Of a stretch of 64,000 nucleotides of DNA, positions 25,640-37,917 are shown in pieces. Where the stretch lies: contig NC_089763.1 in NCBI RefSeq assembly GCF_040412425.1, forward strand, positions 58,862,915 to 58,926,914, read 5' to 3'. Origin of the DNA: Macrobrachium rosenbergii. Taxonomy: Eukaryota > Arthropoda > Malacostraca > Decapoda > Palaemonidae. Every line of letters starts with the position of its first letter. Positions within the stretch are counted from its first letter, which is position 1. Position numbers and translations under genes: made by a program. The notes beneath the pieces are model-generated. The model saw only the letters and a list, made by a program, of their open reading frames with translations. It searched no databases and was not told the DNA's origin.

Positions 25640-25825
25640 AGAGCCTCGATGGCTCAGTGGTACAGCAGCAGCTTCGGACTTCGATCTGTGGCTTCAATCC
25701 CGCAAGCCGGCTGATCAGAGAGGCAGACACTTTGCTATCCGTGGGACATCCCGGGATTATATATGTAATCAACGGATAGGTTTGGAAAAAAGCAAATGGA
25801 TGTTACAGACTAAATACACACACTA
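25640..25825 (+). mobile_element. tRNA-derived SINE with intact box A
   Basis: It begins GCCTCGATGGCTCAGTGG, with box A TGGCTCAGTGG matching the tRNA consensus. CTTCAATCCC follows in the box B position about 45 bases later. The body has GGCTGATCAGAGAGGCAGAC, CTATCCGTGGGACATCCCGG and TGTAATCAACGGATAGG. Similar SINEs occur in decapods (memory). It is different from both other SINE families in the window. Confidence 0.7.
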
Positions 25826-26869
25826 AACAAAGCCACTACAACACCTCTAAAAACATAACAAACATCTCACACGTCTCGAACTCTCGCCATACCCGCGCAA
25901 TAACAGTGCTGGGAAGAAAGGGCCTGGTATGATGCATCAATCTAAGCGATGTCAGGCAGGGCAGCCGATGCCACAGGTCTAAAAGCCAAATCAAAAGTCC
26001 TTCAAAAGAAGGCATCGTGCTTACCCCATACAAAAAATGGGAATAAAAGCACGTTAAAAGAAAAAGAAGAAGAAAGAAGAAGGTTACTTGCAGTAATAAT
26101 AAGATGCTCAAAGGGAAAGTGAGGAATGCACAGATGGTGCCAAATAACTGTTCAACACAAATGCATAATTACGGTAATGCTGAATGCTCCAACACAGATT
26201 ACCAAAGGTGATCGCACAATGAAAAAATAAATGAAATATTAGACAGAGAAATAACAGGAATCGTGACTGACCAAGAACCTGATTCCTGCATATTACCTTC
26301 GTCAAGACAACAGTGTCCTTGTTCAGTAGGGCGCTGGCGATGGAGGATGGAATTATAGTGCCACTACAAAGTATACTGGTTTGAGCCCCGGGGTCGAACA
26401 CTTGGTTCAGAGGGCAGGCAAGGTAAGGACGTCTGTCCTCGGGTCGTGTCCTGAGCGTTTTCTCTCGATTTCTGTTGCAGCGTCTATAAATAACCTTTGG
26501 GGATTAGGCACTGAGTCTCTTCCAGGTGGCGCAAAGGTCAGTCTTCGTCACGTTTTCTATAATGACGGCATGGCAGCAGAAAACCCATGTGGAGTGTTCA
26601 GAATGAGGGGGGGGCCCAACTCTCTCTTTTTATTTTTTTGGTTCCTCCCTTGCCTTGCTTGGCACAGGGCTATCTGGAATTAGGCCTAAAAGCAGTCACT
26701 TTGAATAGAGAGACGGGTTAGGCTTAACCATTTTGGGGAATGAAGGAGAGGGTTTTTGAGGGGGTGAATGGAAACCCACAGTTCTAATAATTAAGAAATT
26801 TTTATTCCTTTCTCAATTATGTTGCAAATGTAAAAATGGATGAGGTTGCAAGAAAAGAGGTACCATCCA
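25826..26869. other. No recognisable gene
   Basis: A 100-codon open frame at 26381-26683 (plus) and 90-97-codon frames on the minus strand show no recognisable domain. TGGTTTGAGCCCC near 26376 resembles a tRNA B box but no matching box A was found upstream. Confidence 0.5.
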
Positions 26870-27003
26870 TTGCAATATATAATTTAAATATTCCTTACAT
26901 GAAACTCCTTTTAAACTTATCCTTTTTAATTCCTATTTAATTTTATTACAGCGTCAATAACCTAGATGTTGTGATGCCAGTTTTAGTAGCCATAAATCAA
27001 TCA
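26870..27003 (+). mobile_element. LINE2 3'-end fragment
   Basis: About 135 bp homologous to the LINE2 3' untranslated region. It contains ATGAAACTCCTTTTAAA, CGTCAATAACCTAGATGTTG and AAATCAATCATTC, and ends at the same point as the LINE2 copies at 44608 and 47455. It is a typical strongly 5'-truncated insertion. Confidence 0.75.
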
Positions 27004-27054
27004 TTCAGGCAATCTGTACCTGAGGTTTTTTTCTGTGGGCTGCTGCCTAATATA

Positions 27055-27330
27055 TCAGCGAATTTTACCCAACATTGGTATGTTAGGCAGCATCCAGCCC
27101 AGGAAAAGCCTCAAGTTAGAAGTACTTAGGTTCCAGCATCTTTTATGATATTTATGGGTCAATTGGTAATGCCCTGGTATTTCATTTAAGAGGCTGAGGT
27201 TCAATCCCATTGTGAGTCAGAAATTTATTTCTATGAAACATGTGCTCATGTATTCATTAGTTCCATCATACTCACGCTGAAGGGGTAATTTGAGTGAAAT
27301 GCTACCAATGGAATCGCTGATGGGTCACGA
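27055..27330 (+). mobile_element. Second tRNA-derived SINE family, first of two tandem copies
   Basis: TATGGGTCAATTGGTAATGC (box A region) and AGGTTCAATCCC (perfect B box) are followed by GTCAGAAATTTATTTCTATG and TCATACTCACGCTGAAGG. A second, related unit starts 275 bp further on. Confidence 0.65.
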
Positions 27331-27494
27331 GGTTGGGTAAAGTTCGTTGGTATTTTAGGTGGCAGCTTGCCCAGGAAAAATCTCAGGTACAGAAGTACTT
27401 AGGTTCCAACTTCATTTATGATCTGTGCGGGTTAGTTGGTAGCACCCTGGCCTTTCCATTGAGAGATTGGGGTTCGATCATGATGTTAGAAATT

Positions 27495-27495
<1 letters not shown>
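27331..27495 (+). mobile_element. Second tRNA-derived SINE family, tandem copy interrupted by (TA)n
   Basis: It repeats the preceding unit: GCCCAGGAAAAATCTC, AAGTACTTAGGTTCCA, GGGTTAGTTGGTAGCACC and GGGGTTCGATC. It then passes into a TA tract at the point where the first copy has AAATTTATTTCTATG. Confidence 0.65.

Positions 27496-27583
<88 letters not shown>
27496..27583. repeat. (TA)n microsatellite inside a SINE
   Basis: About 88 bp of TA starting right after the SINE phrase TTAGAAATTTG. Confidence 0.98.
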
Positions 27584-27585
<2 letters not shown>

Positions 27586-29252
27586 TGTTAATATTACCTA
27601 CATGATTTTCTCCCATAGTGATTTTGTTATCATGTTGACCAATAAGTTTTCATTTCTGAAAAAAGAAAAGAAAAGTGGAAAATGTTCAACTCGTAGCTGT
27701 TGTGGAACGGTATTTCTCCTCTCATTGTTTCCATGATTGTCTACAAGAGAGAAGAGCGAGCAAGTGTTCTTAATATAGTAGGTAGAATGCATCGTTATGC
27801 AAATTTAGCACTTCATCAAAATCCTTGTTCCAGAGTATGTTTTTCCTTCAGGGTGAAATATATGGCTTTAATAGTAAAAGTATTAGTGGCAATCATATGC
27901 CTCTCAAAGGATCGGGAACTGATTTTTTGTCGTATTCGTTTGAGAATTCGACTTTCTATCCTTGGCTTTGGACTCTTTTTGAAATGAATAAAATTTACGC
28001 CTGAATTAAAATTTTATTATCGGTTCTGTTTTAATATACTCCGTAAGGAGAATGTAAGTGTTTTCAGTAGTGGTGAAACAGTCCTTATTAAAATTGTTCG
28101 ATTACTTGAAAGTATCAACATTTAGATCTTAACTAGTGATGAATTCAGGAAATGTATAATTTTTGTTGCATTTTTTAACGAAGGGAATCTGTAGCTCTTG
28201 ATTATATACGACATTCACCTTTGTATGTTTTCATTGCTATAAGTGTATGAAATAATGGCTCTATTACAAGTTCATTTTTGAATAATTCAGTCGTGTTTAC
28301 TCTTGTAATTTAAATAAATAGTACTCAGTCTTTACCGTATTCAAGTAAGCAGAAAAAAGTTTTCTTTATAATAGAATTTCGATATGGTTGGATTCACATG
28401 TTGTTCGGTGAATCATGTTGGATAAACGAACTACCTGATAAATGATCATACAAGCCTCATACCTGTGTGTGTGTGTCATTAGTATATTTATCGAGTAGTC
28501 CTGAATTGAGAATTTTCTTAAACATATTGCTATTATTCGGGAAATTTGTATCTGTAACCATGCATTGTTAATACGAACACCGTTGAAATTGTTTCCCGTC
28601 TTATCAACCCTTAACTGTAGATGGCCAAGCTTTATGAAGAGTCATGGGTTATGCTGATCAGCGACGGAAAAAAGATGAAATCCGAGGTTAAAAGAAATGG
28701 CACAGGTCGATAAAGTAGCTGCGATTATGACAGCCGTTATTCTGTATTTTTTTTTTATTTTTATTTTTTTTACACATGACAAGATCTCAGAATGCTTCAA
28801 ATTTTACAAACAATATTACAACTCTACCTAGCATCCCATTAATTAGAATAAAAAAACCTCATGGTCGGAAAAGATGTTTTATACCCTCCAGATCAGCTTT
28901 CTAGTTCGAGATAACTGGTTGTTCACGGAGAATGGTGGAAAGGGCATAGGCTCTTCTGGGAATCCATTTTGCCCTATTAGAATCTCATTCGAAAAGACTT
29001 GCTGTGAACAGGACGATTTACTTACTCTGTCGCTACACTCTCAAATGGTTTAATTAAGGCTTTGATTGAGTGAAGTAGTTAACTTAATTTTGTAACGTTG
29101 TGTTCGTCCCCAAAACCTCCACCAGTGGACCCAGCTGCAGGTGAGAGTCAAGAAAAGCTCAGTGGGTTAAAAATCTAAACTCTGAAGGCGTTTCGAAAGT
29201 CAAAATGCTCGACTCTTGACGCCTTCCCTCTGAAGAGGACAAAAGTCTTATG

Positions 29253-29254
<2 letters not shown>
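27584..29254. other. No recognisable gene
   Basis: AT-rich DNA with a T-rich tract at about 28747-28769. The open frame at 27700-27987 (plus) has no recognisable domain. Confidence 0.5.
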
Positions 29255-29336
<82 letters not shown>

Positions 29337-29390
29337 CATACATACATACATATACATATACATTTATATACATATATATCGATTATGAAA
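29255..29390. repeat. (TA)n-(CATA)n microsatellite
   Basis: About 77 bp of TA followed by CATA/ATATAC repeats to about 29375. Confidence 0.97.
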
Positions 29391-30588
29391 ACCTGTAGTT
29401 TTAACAGTAGTACTTATAATAATTTTATTTTGAATAAGTTTCTTAATGGCTTCTATTACTTTCTTCCTTGATGCTTCTGTTTATATTTTGAAATCGAAAG
29501 TCATTATGAACTTAGCCCTTCGCAAAAAAGGCATATCAGCATTTTGGAATGGTTTGGATCGGGATTAGCCGCAAAATGGTTTAGATCGGCTAATCTGTAT
29601 CGTTCCACGATGACGTAAGCTTCGTTGCCTTAATTGCATCACGTAAAATCGAGGCTCTCTCGGTAGAGGTTCAATTTGTGTGTATGATTGGAATGGCCCA
29701 GCTGTATTTCATTGGAAAACCATTTCTTTATGATTACCAGTTGCCTTTCACTCTAATTGTTTATTATTATTGCTAAACTGATTATCTGTTTTTGTAGAAC
29801 AAGGAAAGTTGTTTTTGTCTGGGTGAGATTTTGCAGTTCTTTCCGTTCAGCTCACCTCACTGACAACAAAAACACCCAGTTTTGCCCAGTTAAGCGCCCG
29901 AAGGAATTGAAAAACTTGGAATTGCATTTTAATTTTATATCCTCCCCTATTTTGACAGTATCTATGCGCACTCAAGGCATTACCAAAGGATGTTAGCGTC
30001 TCCTAGGTGCACCAACTTTTTTGTGTTCAAGTTTACATCTATTTCCGCTTCCTTTTTAGCATTTTGATGGCCACCCTCTCTGAACTGTTACTTCTTAGTT
30101 CAGCTGTGGGGTTTTCTCTACCTGTTGATCCCAATACTTCACATTTATATTATGGATGTCTGTATTTTGCTATCCACCTGCCCCAACTCCTTTTCATTGT
30201 CTTATGCACTGAATGGCTAAAAGCGATTCAAAATATGACTTTGCCTTAAATTTTATAACTGTTTATTCATTTGTAATTAGGTCAGTCAGGCTTTCATTAT
30301 TGCCGGATTTGAACCGTTTTTGTTTCTGCGTGAAAAGTTTTGCATTTTTTCTCCACAATAACTTCTTAAATTTAATGCGTTACTCTTAAATTTAATGCGT
30401 TAATCTTTCGATTTCGTGATGAGAAGTTTATTGGTTCAATTGCGAATTTTTGGATGCAACATTATAGATCTTGGGCGTTTTATTTCTGCATTTGCTTTTG
30501 CTTTTTCAAGTGGAAATTTTCTTTCTGGAGTAAACTAGAATGAACAAGTGGCAAAATGAGTTTTCTACGGCTACGCTTATGTTTCCCT
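29391..30588. other. No recognisable gene
   Basis: The 79-80-codon frames at 29757-29996 and 30007-30249 have no recognisable domain. A 22 bp direct repeat, CTTAAATTTAATGCGTTA with flanks, lies at about 30364-30405. Confidence 0.5.
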
Positions 30589-30832
30589 TAGGCTGCTTTC
30601 ACAATACTATAAGACATGTCATAAACACATTCTATAAAACATGTCATAAACGCATTTTGGCAACTTACCACACACACACACTACAAACAAATTGAATACA
30701 AGTTGGTGCTTCTTACAGTTATCCTACACCTGTCCAAGGTTCGTTCTCCACTTTTCAACCTAATTGTGATATAAAAGCAATAGGTTGCAAACGTGTGTTT
30801 ATTACATGTTTCACTGTGTTGTGGACACTCCC
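30589..30832. mobile_element. Foldback MITE, copy 2
   Basis: Same layout as 16505-16757. The left end has TAGGCTGCTTTCACAATACT, GACATGTCATAAAC and TTTGGCAACTTAC. The right end has CGTGTGTTTATTACATG and TTTCACTGTGTTGTGG. The left arm contains an extra tandem copy of about 26 bp (ACATGTCATAAACACATT-like). Non-coding. Confidence 0.65.
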
Positions 30833-33639
30833 TAACTTGCATGTTCAAGTGTGTAAGTGCTTAGTGCCTGTAGCAAATTCTGTTAGGTGAATGCCAGTTC
30901 CTGGGCAGAAGCTATATAACAAAGTTTCTGTCCTTGTTTTAAAGATAATCCTTGACTTTTTTAATAATTATGATTTTTCTAGATGTGGATTATTTTTGTA
31001 TTACATGCTGTAGAGTTTATAGAGTTGCTGCTTGAGGCATTCCTTAAAAATAAAAGGCCACAATTACTTAACGTTTAATATTCAGGTGGACATTTGTATG
31101 GGTACCAGATTTGTAATTTCCCTGTAACTTTTTGAACGGCGAAAATTTTATTTTAACATTTATTAGTAAGAAAGTGTAAATTGCATAATTACTGTTTCTA
31201 AGGATTTTTAATTTTACAGAAGTGAATTGTTCGTTCAAGTGTGTGTATGTGTGTGTGTGTGCGCGCGCGCGCGTGCGTGTACCTTGTCGTTTGAAACACA
31301 GATCTCTTCTCCAGTTTGTTTAGATTATTTATGAATATTGCCTAAATGTATGATTGAACTGCGTAAACGGTGTTCTAGTGAGGGATTAATCACTTCATTT
31401 CAGGTAATCATAGATGCTTTTTAATGCATTTGTGATATGTTTCATGGATCGATTTCGACTTTTTCATAATTATGTTGATAGATATTAATTTTATTTTATT
31501 TTTGTAAAATTCATTGCGTTGTTACGATCATCATCATCATAGAGTAATCCTTGAGAATGCAGATTTGCAATTAACGAGATCTTGCTTCATCCAAGAAAGT
31601 AGGAACCCTCATCGAGCAAGGCTGAAATCCCAGAATTCCGAAATCGAATTCAATTAGAAACTGTTTGAAAGCGAAATTATTGAATTCAGGTGAAAATGTC
31701 CTACTGCGCGGCCCGTACCCAGCATCCGCCCGAGGGAGAAGAGAAAAAATAGCTGATCAATTTAAATTTTGTAAATGGAATGAAATGAACATTAGGCATG
31801 CAAATTAAAACGAATTAGTTCCAATCCGCGGGTTTTAATAGAATTTGGATTGACTTGCAAATTAAAAAGTAGCCTGGTTTAAAAGGGGTAATTGATATAG
31901 AATGGGAATTAACTCAGGGGTAAATTTTTAGCTTGAGGGGGAAGGGGGAGGATTGAGATGAAAATTACAGGTGAGTTGTAATTGCATGCGCATCGGATGG
32001 GTCTCAAGCTGTGTAATGGATGGAGTTGAAATAAAACTAAATTGGAATTGAACGCTTAGATTAGGTAGTAAGTCGACACTGATACCCTCCTGTATACAAG
32101 CCATGTATTATACCACTATTTTCAGGGTTCGATGTGCATGCATTTTCGCGACATATAATACGCTTCGTAGTTTGTTTTGAAAAATATAGATACTTGATTA
32201 CGGCAATCGTAGTCTTCGTGAAGCAGATTGTCTAGTAGGTAACTGTAATTTACTTTTCAGAGGCCACTGTCTCTGATACTAAAAAATCTAATCGAGAATC
32301 GGTTATTTTATCACCCATCCTTCCTTCCCGCTTGAAGGTGAAACTCCCATTCTTCCCTCGTGTTCCCAAGCCACGTCACCTTTCTTGGTTAACGATGTGA
32401 CCCTGCTGAAACGCGGTAGAGAGATTCCCACTGCAGAGTTATGCAGTCTGAGTGAATTTCTTTTCCTATATTTATACAGAATTTTGTGTCAGCATTTGTG
32501 TTGTACTTTACACAGGACAATTTTCCATTTAGTTTTACCGTTTCGTATTTTTTATATGTCTTTTCAATCTTAGGTTTACGCTACCTTCTTTAGCAGTATT
32601 TGAACTTTTAGGTGATTTTTTTCAGTGTAGCTGATTATTATAAAGTCAAGATATGTGTTCCCATCAAAATAACTGATGGTTCATGGTGCCATATTTCTGA
32701 ATTTGACGTAATGAAACATTTTGTAAAATTTGATGTAATATCAACGATGATACCACCAAAATTGATATCTTTGGATTATTTTAAATAAGCAAGTTTTCCC
32801 ACCTATTTGGAAAGAATTCCTGTGACATTGGCGGTTAATTATATATTAGCATTGGTACTGCTTCGAAAATACTGGTTTTTCACCTCCTAGAGACATCCCA
32901 CAGTTGTTATTATTATTATATTATTATTAGTGGAACAGTTGGGTACTGCAAGGGGATCCTCACATCATAAAGATTCCGATGGTACCTTATTTGTGTATTT
33001 TAAGAGGTGTACATTAACTGGACTTCAACAACCACACAGACATGCAGATACTATTTTTTAAATGGTATGGGTGAGTAGTAGTATTAAAACATTGTGCACG
33101 GAACAGGCGTAAAACGTTATTAATTTGCAAAACATATTTCCAATGGAGGATGCCCATACGTAAAGAAAAAAAGTGAAACAAATAACAAGTAAAACTAGTT
33201 CAGTAAATAAATATTTACAAAATAAATAAAGGTATATCAATGAACAGATAATAATGTAAACAGTAAAGATAGCTGCGCATGGTGCTTCAAAGTAACATTG
33301 CAACTTGTTTTAAGCATTTGGATGACAACATTAATAAAACTGCCACATACACTGTTTCTTAGTTTACTGTAAATTGAATAAAAGATGTTTGGTAATGGGC
33401 AGAGGGTATCCTGACAAATTAACAAAATAGGGCCATGGAGGCTGACAGTTTGCAGAGTATAATTCACATCTTAAGATACATAAACTAAAGGCTACCTTTT
33501 CTTCACGATTTAAAGCACATTATTGTATCTGAGAATCCGGGAACAACAAAATGAACAATTTTATATAAAGAAGAAAATCCTGGGAAATTTTAAACTTCAA
33601 TACAGTAGAGCAATATTCCTAAGACGGTGTGCAAAAAAT
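30833..33639. other. No recognisable gene; TG/GC tract
   Basis: A GTGTGTGTGTGCGCGCGCGC tract lies near 31243-31280. An 18-codon frame at 31697-31753 uses GC-rich codons in an AT-rich context but has no support. The region 31640-32050 is rich in ATTA/TAAT cores and contains an ATGCAAAT octamer (31799); at this base composition that is not clearly above chance. Confidence 0.5.
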
Positions 33640-35560
33640 CATCAAGGTTTTTAGAATTAGGAAATAGAGTTTTAATTGAAGGTTTTGTCAAATGTTTAGG
33701 ATCAGAAAGTACATGTTATCTCTGCAAATCAAATCTTAGAGTTTGAGAACAGTGCAAAACTAGGTTATAGAACAGAACCATTTACAGATCTCTTCATATT
33801 TATTATGAGTAGAAGCAAATTGGAATCATCTGCATACTATACTATTTTGTGTTTGTTAACAACAGTTGTATAAGACCCGTGTCTTTGTAAACGCATGTTT
33901 AGACAGAATTAGACATCAACAACAACAACAGTGCCAACATGCATGTCCTTTGATATCTATTTTATAAAGATTAAGTTTATATGTATAATAGGTATGCAAG
34001 TCAAGCACGTCACTAAAATCAGTGTTATAAATGACTGGACCTGATTCTGATCTATTGTTAGGATTGTCTAGGATGAAAATGATTAGATCCAAATGGCACC
34101 ATAAAAATACAATAATTAAATTTAAATATGCTGGTTGTTAGAAAGCATATTAATTAAAGCAAATTGTTAAGGATTTAAGGATCGTTTTTTCAGAATCTTA
34201 GAGATCAGTAGGTGAATGGAGACTGCTAGTTGCTGCAGTCAGCACTTGCAACTACTCCTCTGAAAAGGAACTTGCATAATTTCTCGTATGGAAGACTGTC
34301 TTATAGACAAAATAGCTAAATATGATCATTGCTAGTTTTGTAAAAGACCACAGTCGTCATTTGAAGTGATAGTGGAAAAAGACACACACCAGGATCTCCT
34401 TCACCAGGACTGCCTAGGGCATGGACATCCATCTCCATGCCAGTGGGCTAAAACTGTCTGTTTGACTTTGAGCAGTGGCCAGTTCTAAATCAAATAATTA
34501 TTATGATTCCAAATAACTTGGAAAAAAAAATTCTTTATGCAGACTCACTCAAAAGCATTTTTTACTGCCTTGAGTGTCAGAGTATCTGGAATTACGTTAA
34601 TATCTGTAGAACAAGACACATTTGCTGATGTCTCGGCCTGACAGATATCAGGAAGGCTGTTTTGCTCTAATGATCTTGAAAAATAGTTCCTAGTTGAAAA
34701 TTTTGTAGCATTAGCAAATAATAGAAACATAATGGATATATAGATCCAAAAAAACGGGAATGTTAACGTGGTCCACCCTCAATGGCTCCAGCATATTTCT
34801 GGTGATTTGGTTTTCATATTTTTAGTTTGATGTGACGGTCAAATTATGTTCTGCTTGTTTCCCAGGAACCTACAGCAAATCTCGGGTAGTTCATCAGGGA
34901 CGAATTATATCCCCATACTGAATTTGGTCTGATTGTCATTAAATGCACATGTATATGAATTATTAGTAACATTTTTACTGTTATTTTCTAATTGGCACAA
35001 GACTTCAACCACAGTGTTTTCTCAGTTGTGGTGATTAAAACATATTGATTGAATGGATAGCCATAGTTAAGGCATGATTGTCAGAGAGACCTTGAAAATT
35101 TCAAACTTTGGCCTCATTTGTTTGGCAGAGATCTAGTGCATTACCAGTAATACAAGTAGGCCACTTAACCAACCAAATATTTGTTTCCATGAGAATACAA
35201 ATTTTTCTATGAGGATTACTTTTAGTGAAAGCTTGGTGACAAGGTAGTTAACTAGCAGCAGGTGAATGAGACGTTGGGAAACATTCTGTGGCTGCTTTGC
35301 TGAACAGATATCTTGCACTAATCTTCACCATGGCTGTTGTTGGAGTTTTCATAAGTATTTCCTGATTTCAGTGAGCAATGACTCAAGGCTTGTTTGTTTA
35401 TTATCACAGCTATGACTGTTGTAACAATGATGTTGCCTGTTGATTCATATATGCAAGGTTCATTTCCCATGCACGTGTTGACTGTCAATCTTACTGTTCT
35501 TTCTGCAGAGATAAAAACTAAACACCATCTCTGAACTGAGTCAAGCATTTCCTATGGTTG
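33640..35560 (-). pseudogene. Fossil LINE on the minus strand: endonuclease then reverse transcriptase
   Basis: On the minus strand, near 35160-35060, the translation gives WPTCITGNALDLCQTNEAKV, a stop, then LSDNHALTMAI. This is like the end of a LINE endonuclease (PTxxxGxxLDLVxTD ... SDHxxL with the catalytic His). Further on in the same orientation, KLNLYKIDIKGHACW (about 33990-33950) and YADDSNLLLLI (about 33843-33812) match the reverse-transcriptase blocks before and at the YxDD site. The order is right for a LINE. The sequence between is scrambled and full of stops. It is probably CR1-like and clearly older than LINE2. Confidence 0.5.
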
Positions 35561-37917
35561 CCTGCCCAGTGGAAGAAACCCTCCAAAACAAGTTTGTGAA
35601 ACCTTCTTCAGAAGCTTGATGTGAAGACTGCACTTCTTTGGACTTTTGACCAAACATGGCTGCTTGGCACTGGCACCACTTGTGCTCAACCTGGGTCTTT
35701 GTTGGACCTTGTGCTGCCTAGTGCAGACTCAGCCCATCTACTTCTTGTTTCTGTTCCTCATGTGACAGGCAGTGTATGCTCCTCCTTGCCTCAGTTGAAT
35801 AGCAGACCAACCTGACATAACTGACTTCCTGCTTGAGGCTTGAAGATATTGACGGTGATAGTGTGCAGTCACTTATTGTATCTTTGGACTGTGACTGTAT
35901 CTTGGGATTGCTGTAGATATCGTACAGTTCTTCAAAGCAGGCACAGGGTTGTCTAGCTATGTCTTCTCTCTATGCTTTGGCAGAGGCTCCTTCTCAGACT
36001 GTTTAGAATTCCACTCTACTTTAGCAACCCTTGCAAGCTGATTTGGAGATTCCATTGTACATCAGCATCCCTTTCCTTCATAAGCCATGCAGGCTGATTT
36101 GGAGATGCCCTCTTTGAGGTATTGGGTTTACTTTTGAGTAGATTGACATTGCAGAAGCAACTGTGACTACTCCTTGGTGTCCAATGCCCTCCTGGTCTCT
36201 GCTTGTGCAGACGTACTGAAGGAAGTGGACCCCCAAGTTTCTGGATTGGGAAACTCCCTTTCCTCCTGTTGCTCAGCCAAGTTGAATACCCATGCCCTGA
36301 TGCCACAGGAGAAATCATATGCTCCAGAGATCTGCTACACCTACCCCATACAGGTGGACATGTCAGTCTTCGGACCAACAAAAACTGATCCTTGGGACAC
36401 TTAGTGCAGAAGGGATTTCCTTCTGAACTACAGAAACAGGAAGGAGCCATGGGGCTGAACCTCTGGCTCAACATGATAGTGGACTTTGCCTTTTCTGATG
36501 TGTCTTCCAAGGAGGACAAGTAAAAGTTCGTGGCATTGAGACAAAGGCGCTTGATCTGTGGCAGTAGAAATTCCATTCTCTACATTGCAGTTTTTTCAGC
36601 AGTCCTTCTGAAACTGTGAAAGGGACTGTACCCAAGCCTGTGGTGGAAAAGGCAAGTCCTTGAGGCTGCAATGGAAGATACCTCCCTACACCCTAGGTAT
36701 TCCTCTCCCCCCCAACTTTCAGCCTGATCTAATGAGTGATCAGCCATGCTTTGTTACTCCCAGTATCAGGATAACTCTGGTAACTGTTCATGGTCCATGT
36801 TACAAGTCAAGTGGTCTCCTGATCTGCGAAACATCCATGTCAAGGCATTGACATAACTTACTTATGGCCTACTCTGCTTAGGCAACCACATCTGTTGATA
36901 CACCACATAACTTTGGAGTAACTTGCACGTCATGACTATTAGCTATGCATCATCTGCTAGAGAGAGGCTTTTCATGCAGAGTTGAATGGGAGACATTTTG
37001 TACCATTAGGAAACTTAAAGTAGATGTCTGCCAGTCCAAGTTTATTTTCTAACTCCACTGTGACAAGCTATCCTCTATTTCTGTGGTAAAGGGGTACCTT
37101 TCTCAGGTCTTCTGGCTTTAGGGCATTGACCCTTCTGCCTTGGTTGAGGCCTTGAATAACTTTTATGTCTTGCTTATCCCCCCCACCCTCAACTTGGAGC
37201 CACCTTGAGATGGTGAGGGGGCTCTTGAACCCCTGGAATCAATTAATGGTTTTGGGTCCAAGAGTCCCATATATTGCTTATTAATTTGGGTTAAATCTTG
37301 TGGAATTTTCTACTTTTGGTAACATTTATTAGACCTGATAAATAGGAAAAGGTATCATAGCTGGGACTGGGGTTTATATCTGAAGCTAATACATGAAGTA
37401 GGAACTGCAGTACGGGTAGTTAGGACTTGAGAGATATCAGATTAATACCTCAGGGGTAGAACTATTCTGCAGAGCTGGGCCATGGATTCCAGGGTTGGTC
37501 TGGTTGTGGGGATAGGACTCTCGACATTTTGTCTGGCTTGTCCATTACATGATTAGGGTGGAGATGATTGTATTCTTGTATTACTCTCATTCCCAACAAG
37601 CGAGTTTGAGTTACTCTTGAGCCACCATAATTGTGTTGTTCCATTCCCTGTGGGATAGGGTAGGGAGAGGACATTTGGGAGTCAGCTCTTACTGGTGCCA
37701 TGAGTAGAGGAATAAACTCCAAGAAAGATTGATGATATCTTTTTAAGATTTTCAGGTTTATTAATTTTTATCTTTCTCACTTTGATGTTTTGATTAACAA
37801 TAAAGAATTGAGTACCCTTGAACCCTACGATGATACCCTTTTCACACAGATGGCAACATCTACACCCTCCTCTGACAGCCTGTTTGGACATGGCTAGGAA
37901 ACCTTCTAGTGTAATTA
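35561..37917. other. Unassigned, higher-GC region
   Basis: Less AT-rich than its surroundings, with pyrimidine runs (CCCCCCC near 36707, CCCCCC near 37179). No domain was recognised. It may be the upstream part of an old retroelement on the minus strand. Confidence 0.4.
36016..36576 (-). CDS. Unassigned 186-codon open frame
   Basis: The longest uninterrupted frame in this part of the window: MEFLLPQIKRLCLNATNFYL ... CTKCPKDQFLLVRRLTCPP ... SNRRKGSFPIQKLGG. It is basic, Ser/Pro-rich and has several Cys. It has no recognised domain, and no supported start or neighbour. It could be part of a retroelement gag, since LNATNFYLSSL and MLSQRF have that flavour, but I cannot confirm this. A chance frame in GC-richer DNA is equally possible. 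Confidence 0.2.
   Translation of the reverse strand: MEFLLPQIKRLCLNATNFYLSSLEDTSEKAKSTIMLSQRFSPMAPSCFCSSEGNPFCTKCPKDQFLLVRRLTCPPVWGRCSRSLEHMISPVASGHGYSTWLSNRRKGSFPIQKLGGPLPSVRLHKQRPGGHWTPRSSHSCFCNVNLLKSKPNTSKRASPNQPAWLMKERDADVQWNLQISLQGLLK

Noticed and set aside
26330..26400. tRNA-derived element suggested by TGGTTTGAGCCCC
   Set aside because: No box A at the right distance and no recognisable SINE body.
31697..31753. 18-codon GC-rich frame starting MSYCAARTQHPP
   Set aside because: Too short, with no conserved context, repeat or splice support beyond a generic TTCAG.
31640..32050. Homeodomain/POU-site cluster as an enhancer
   Set aside because: About a dozen ATTA/TAAT cores in 400 bp is near expectation for such AT-rich DNA; one octamer is not enough.
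36203..36404. Plus-strand frames opposite the 186-codon minus-strand frame
   Set aside because: They have no recognised domain and overlap other equally unsupported frames.
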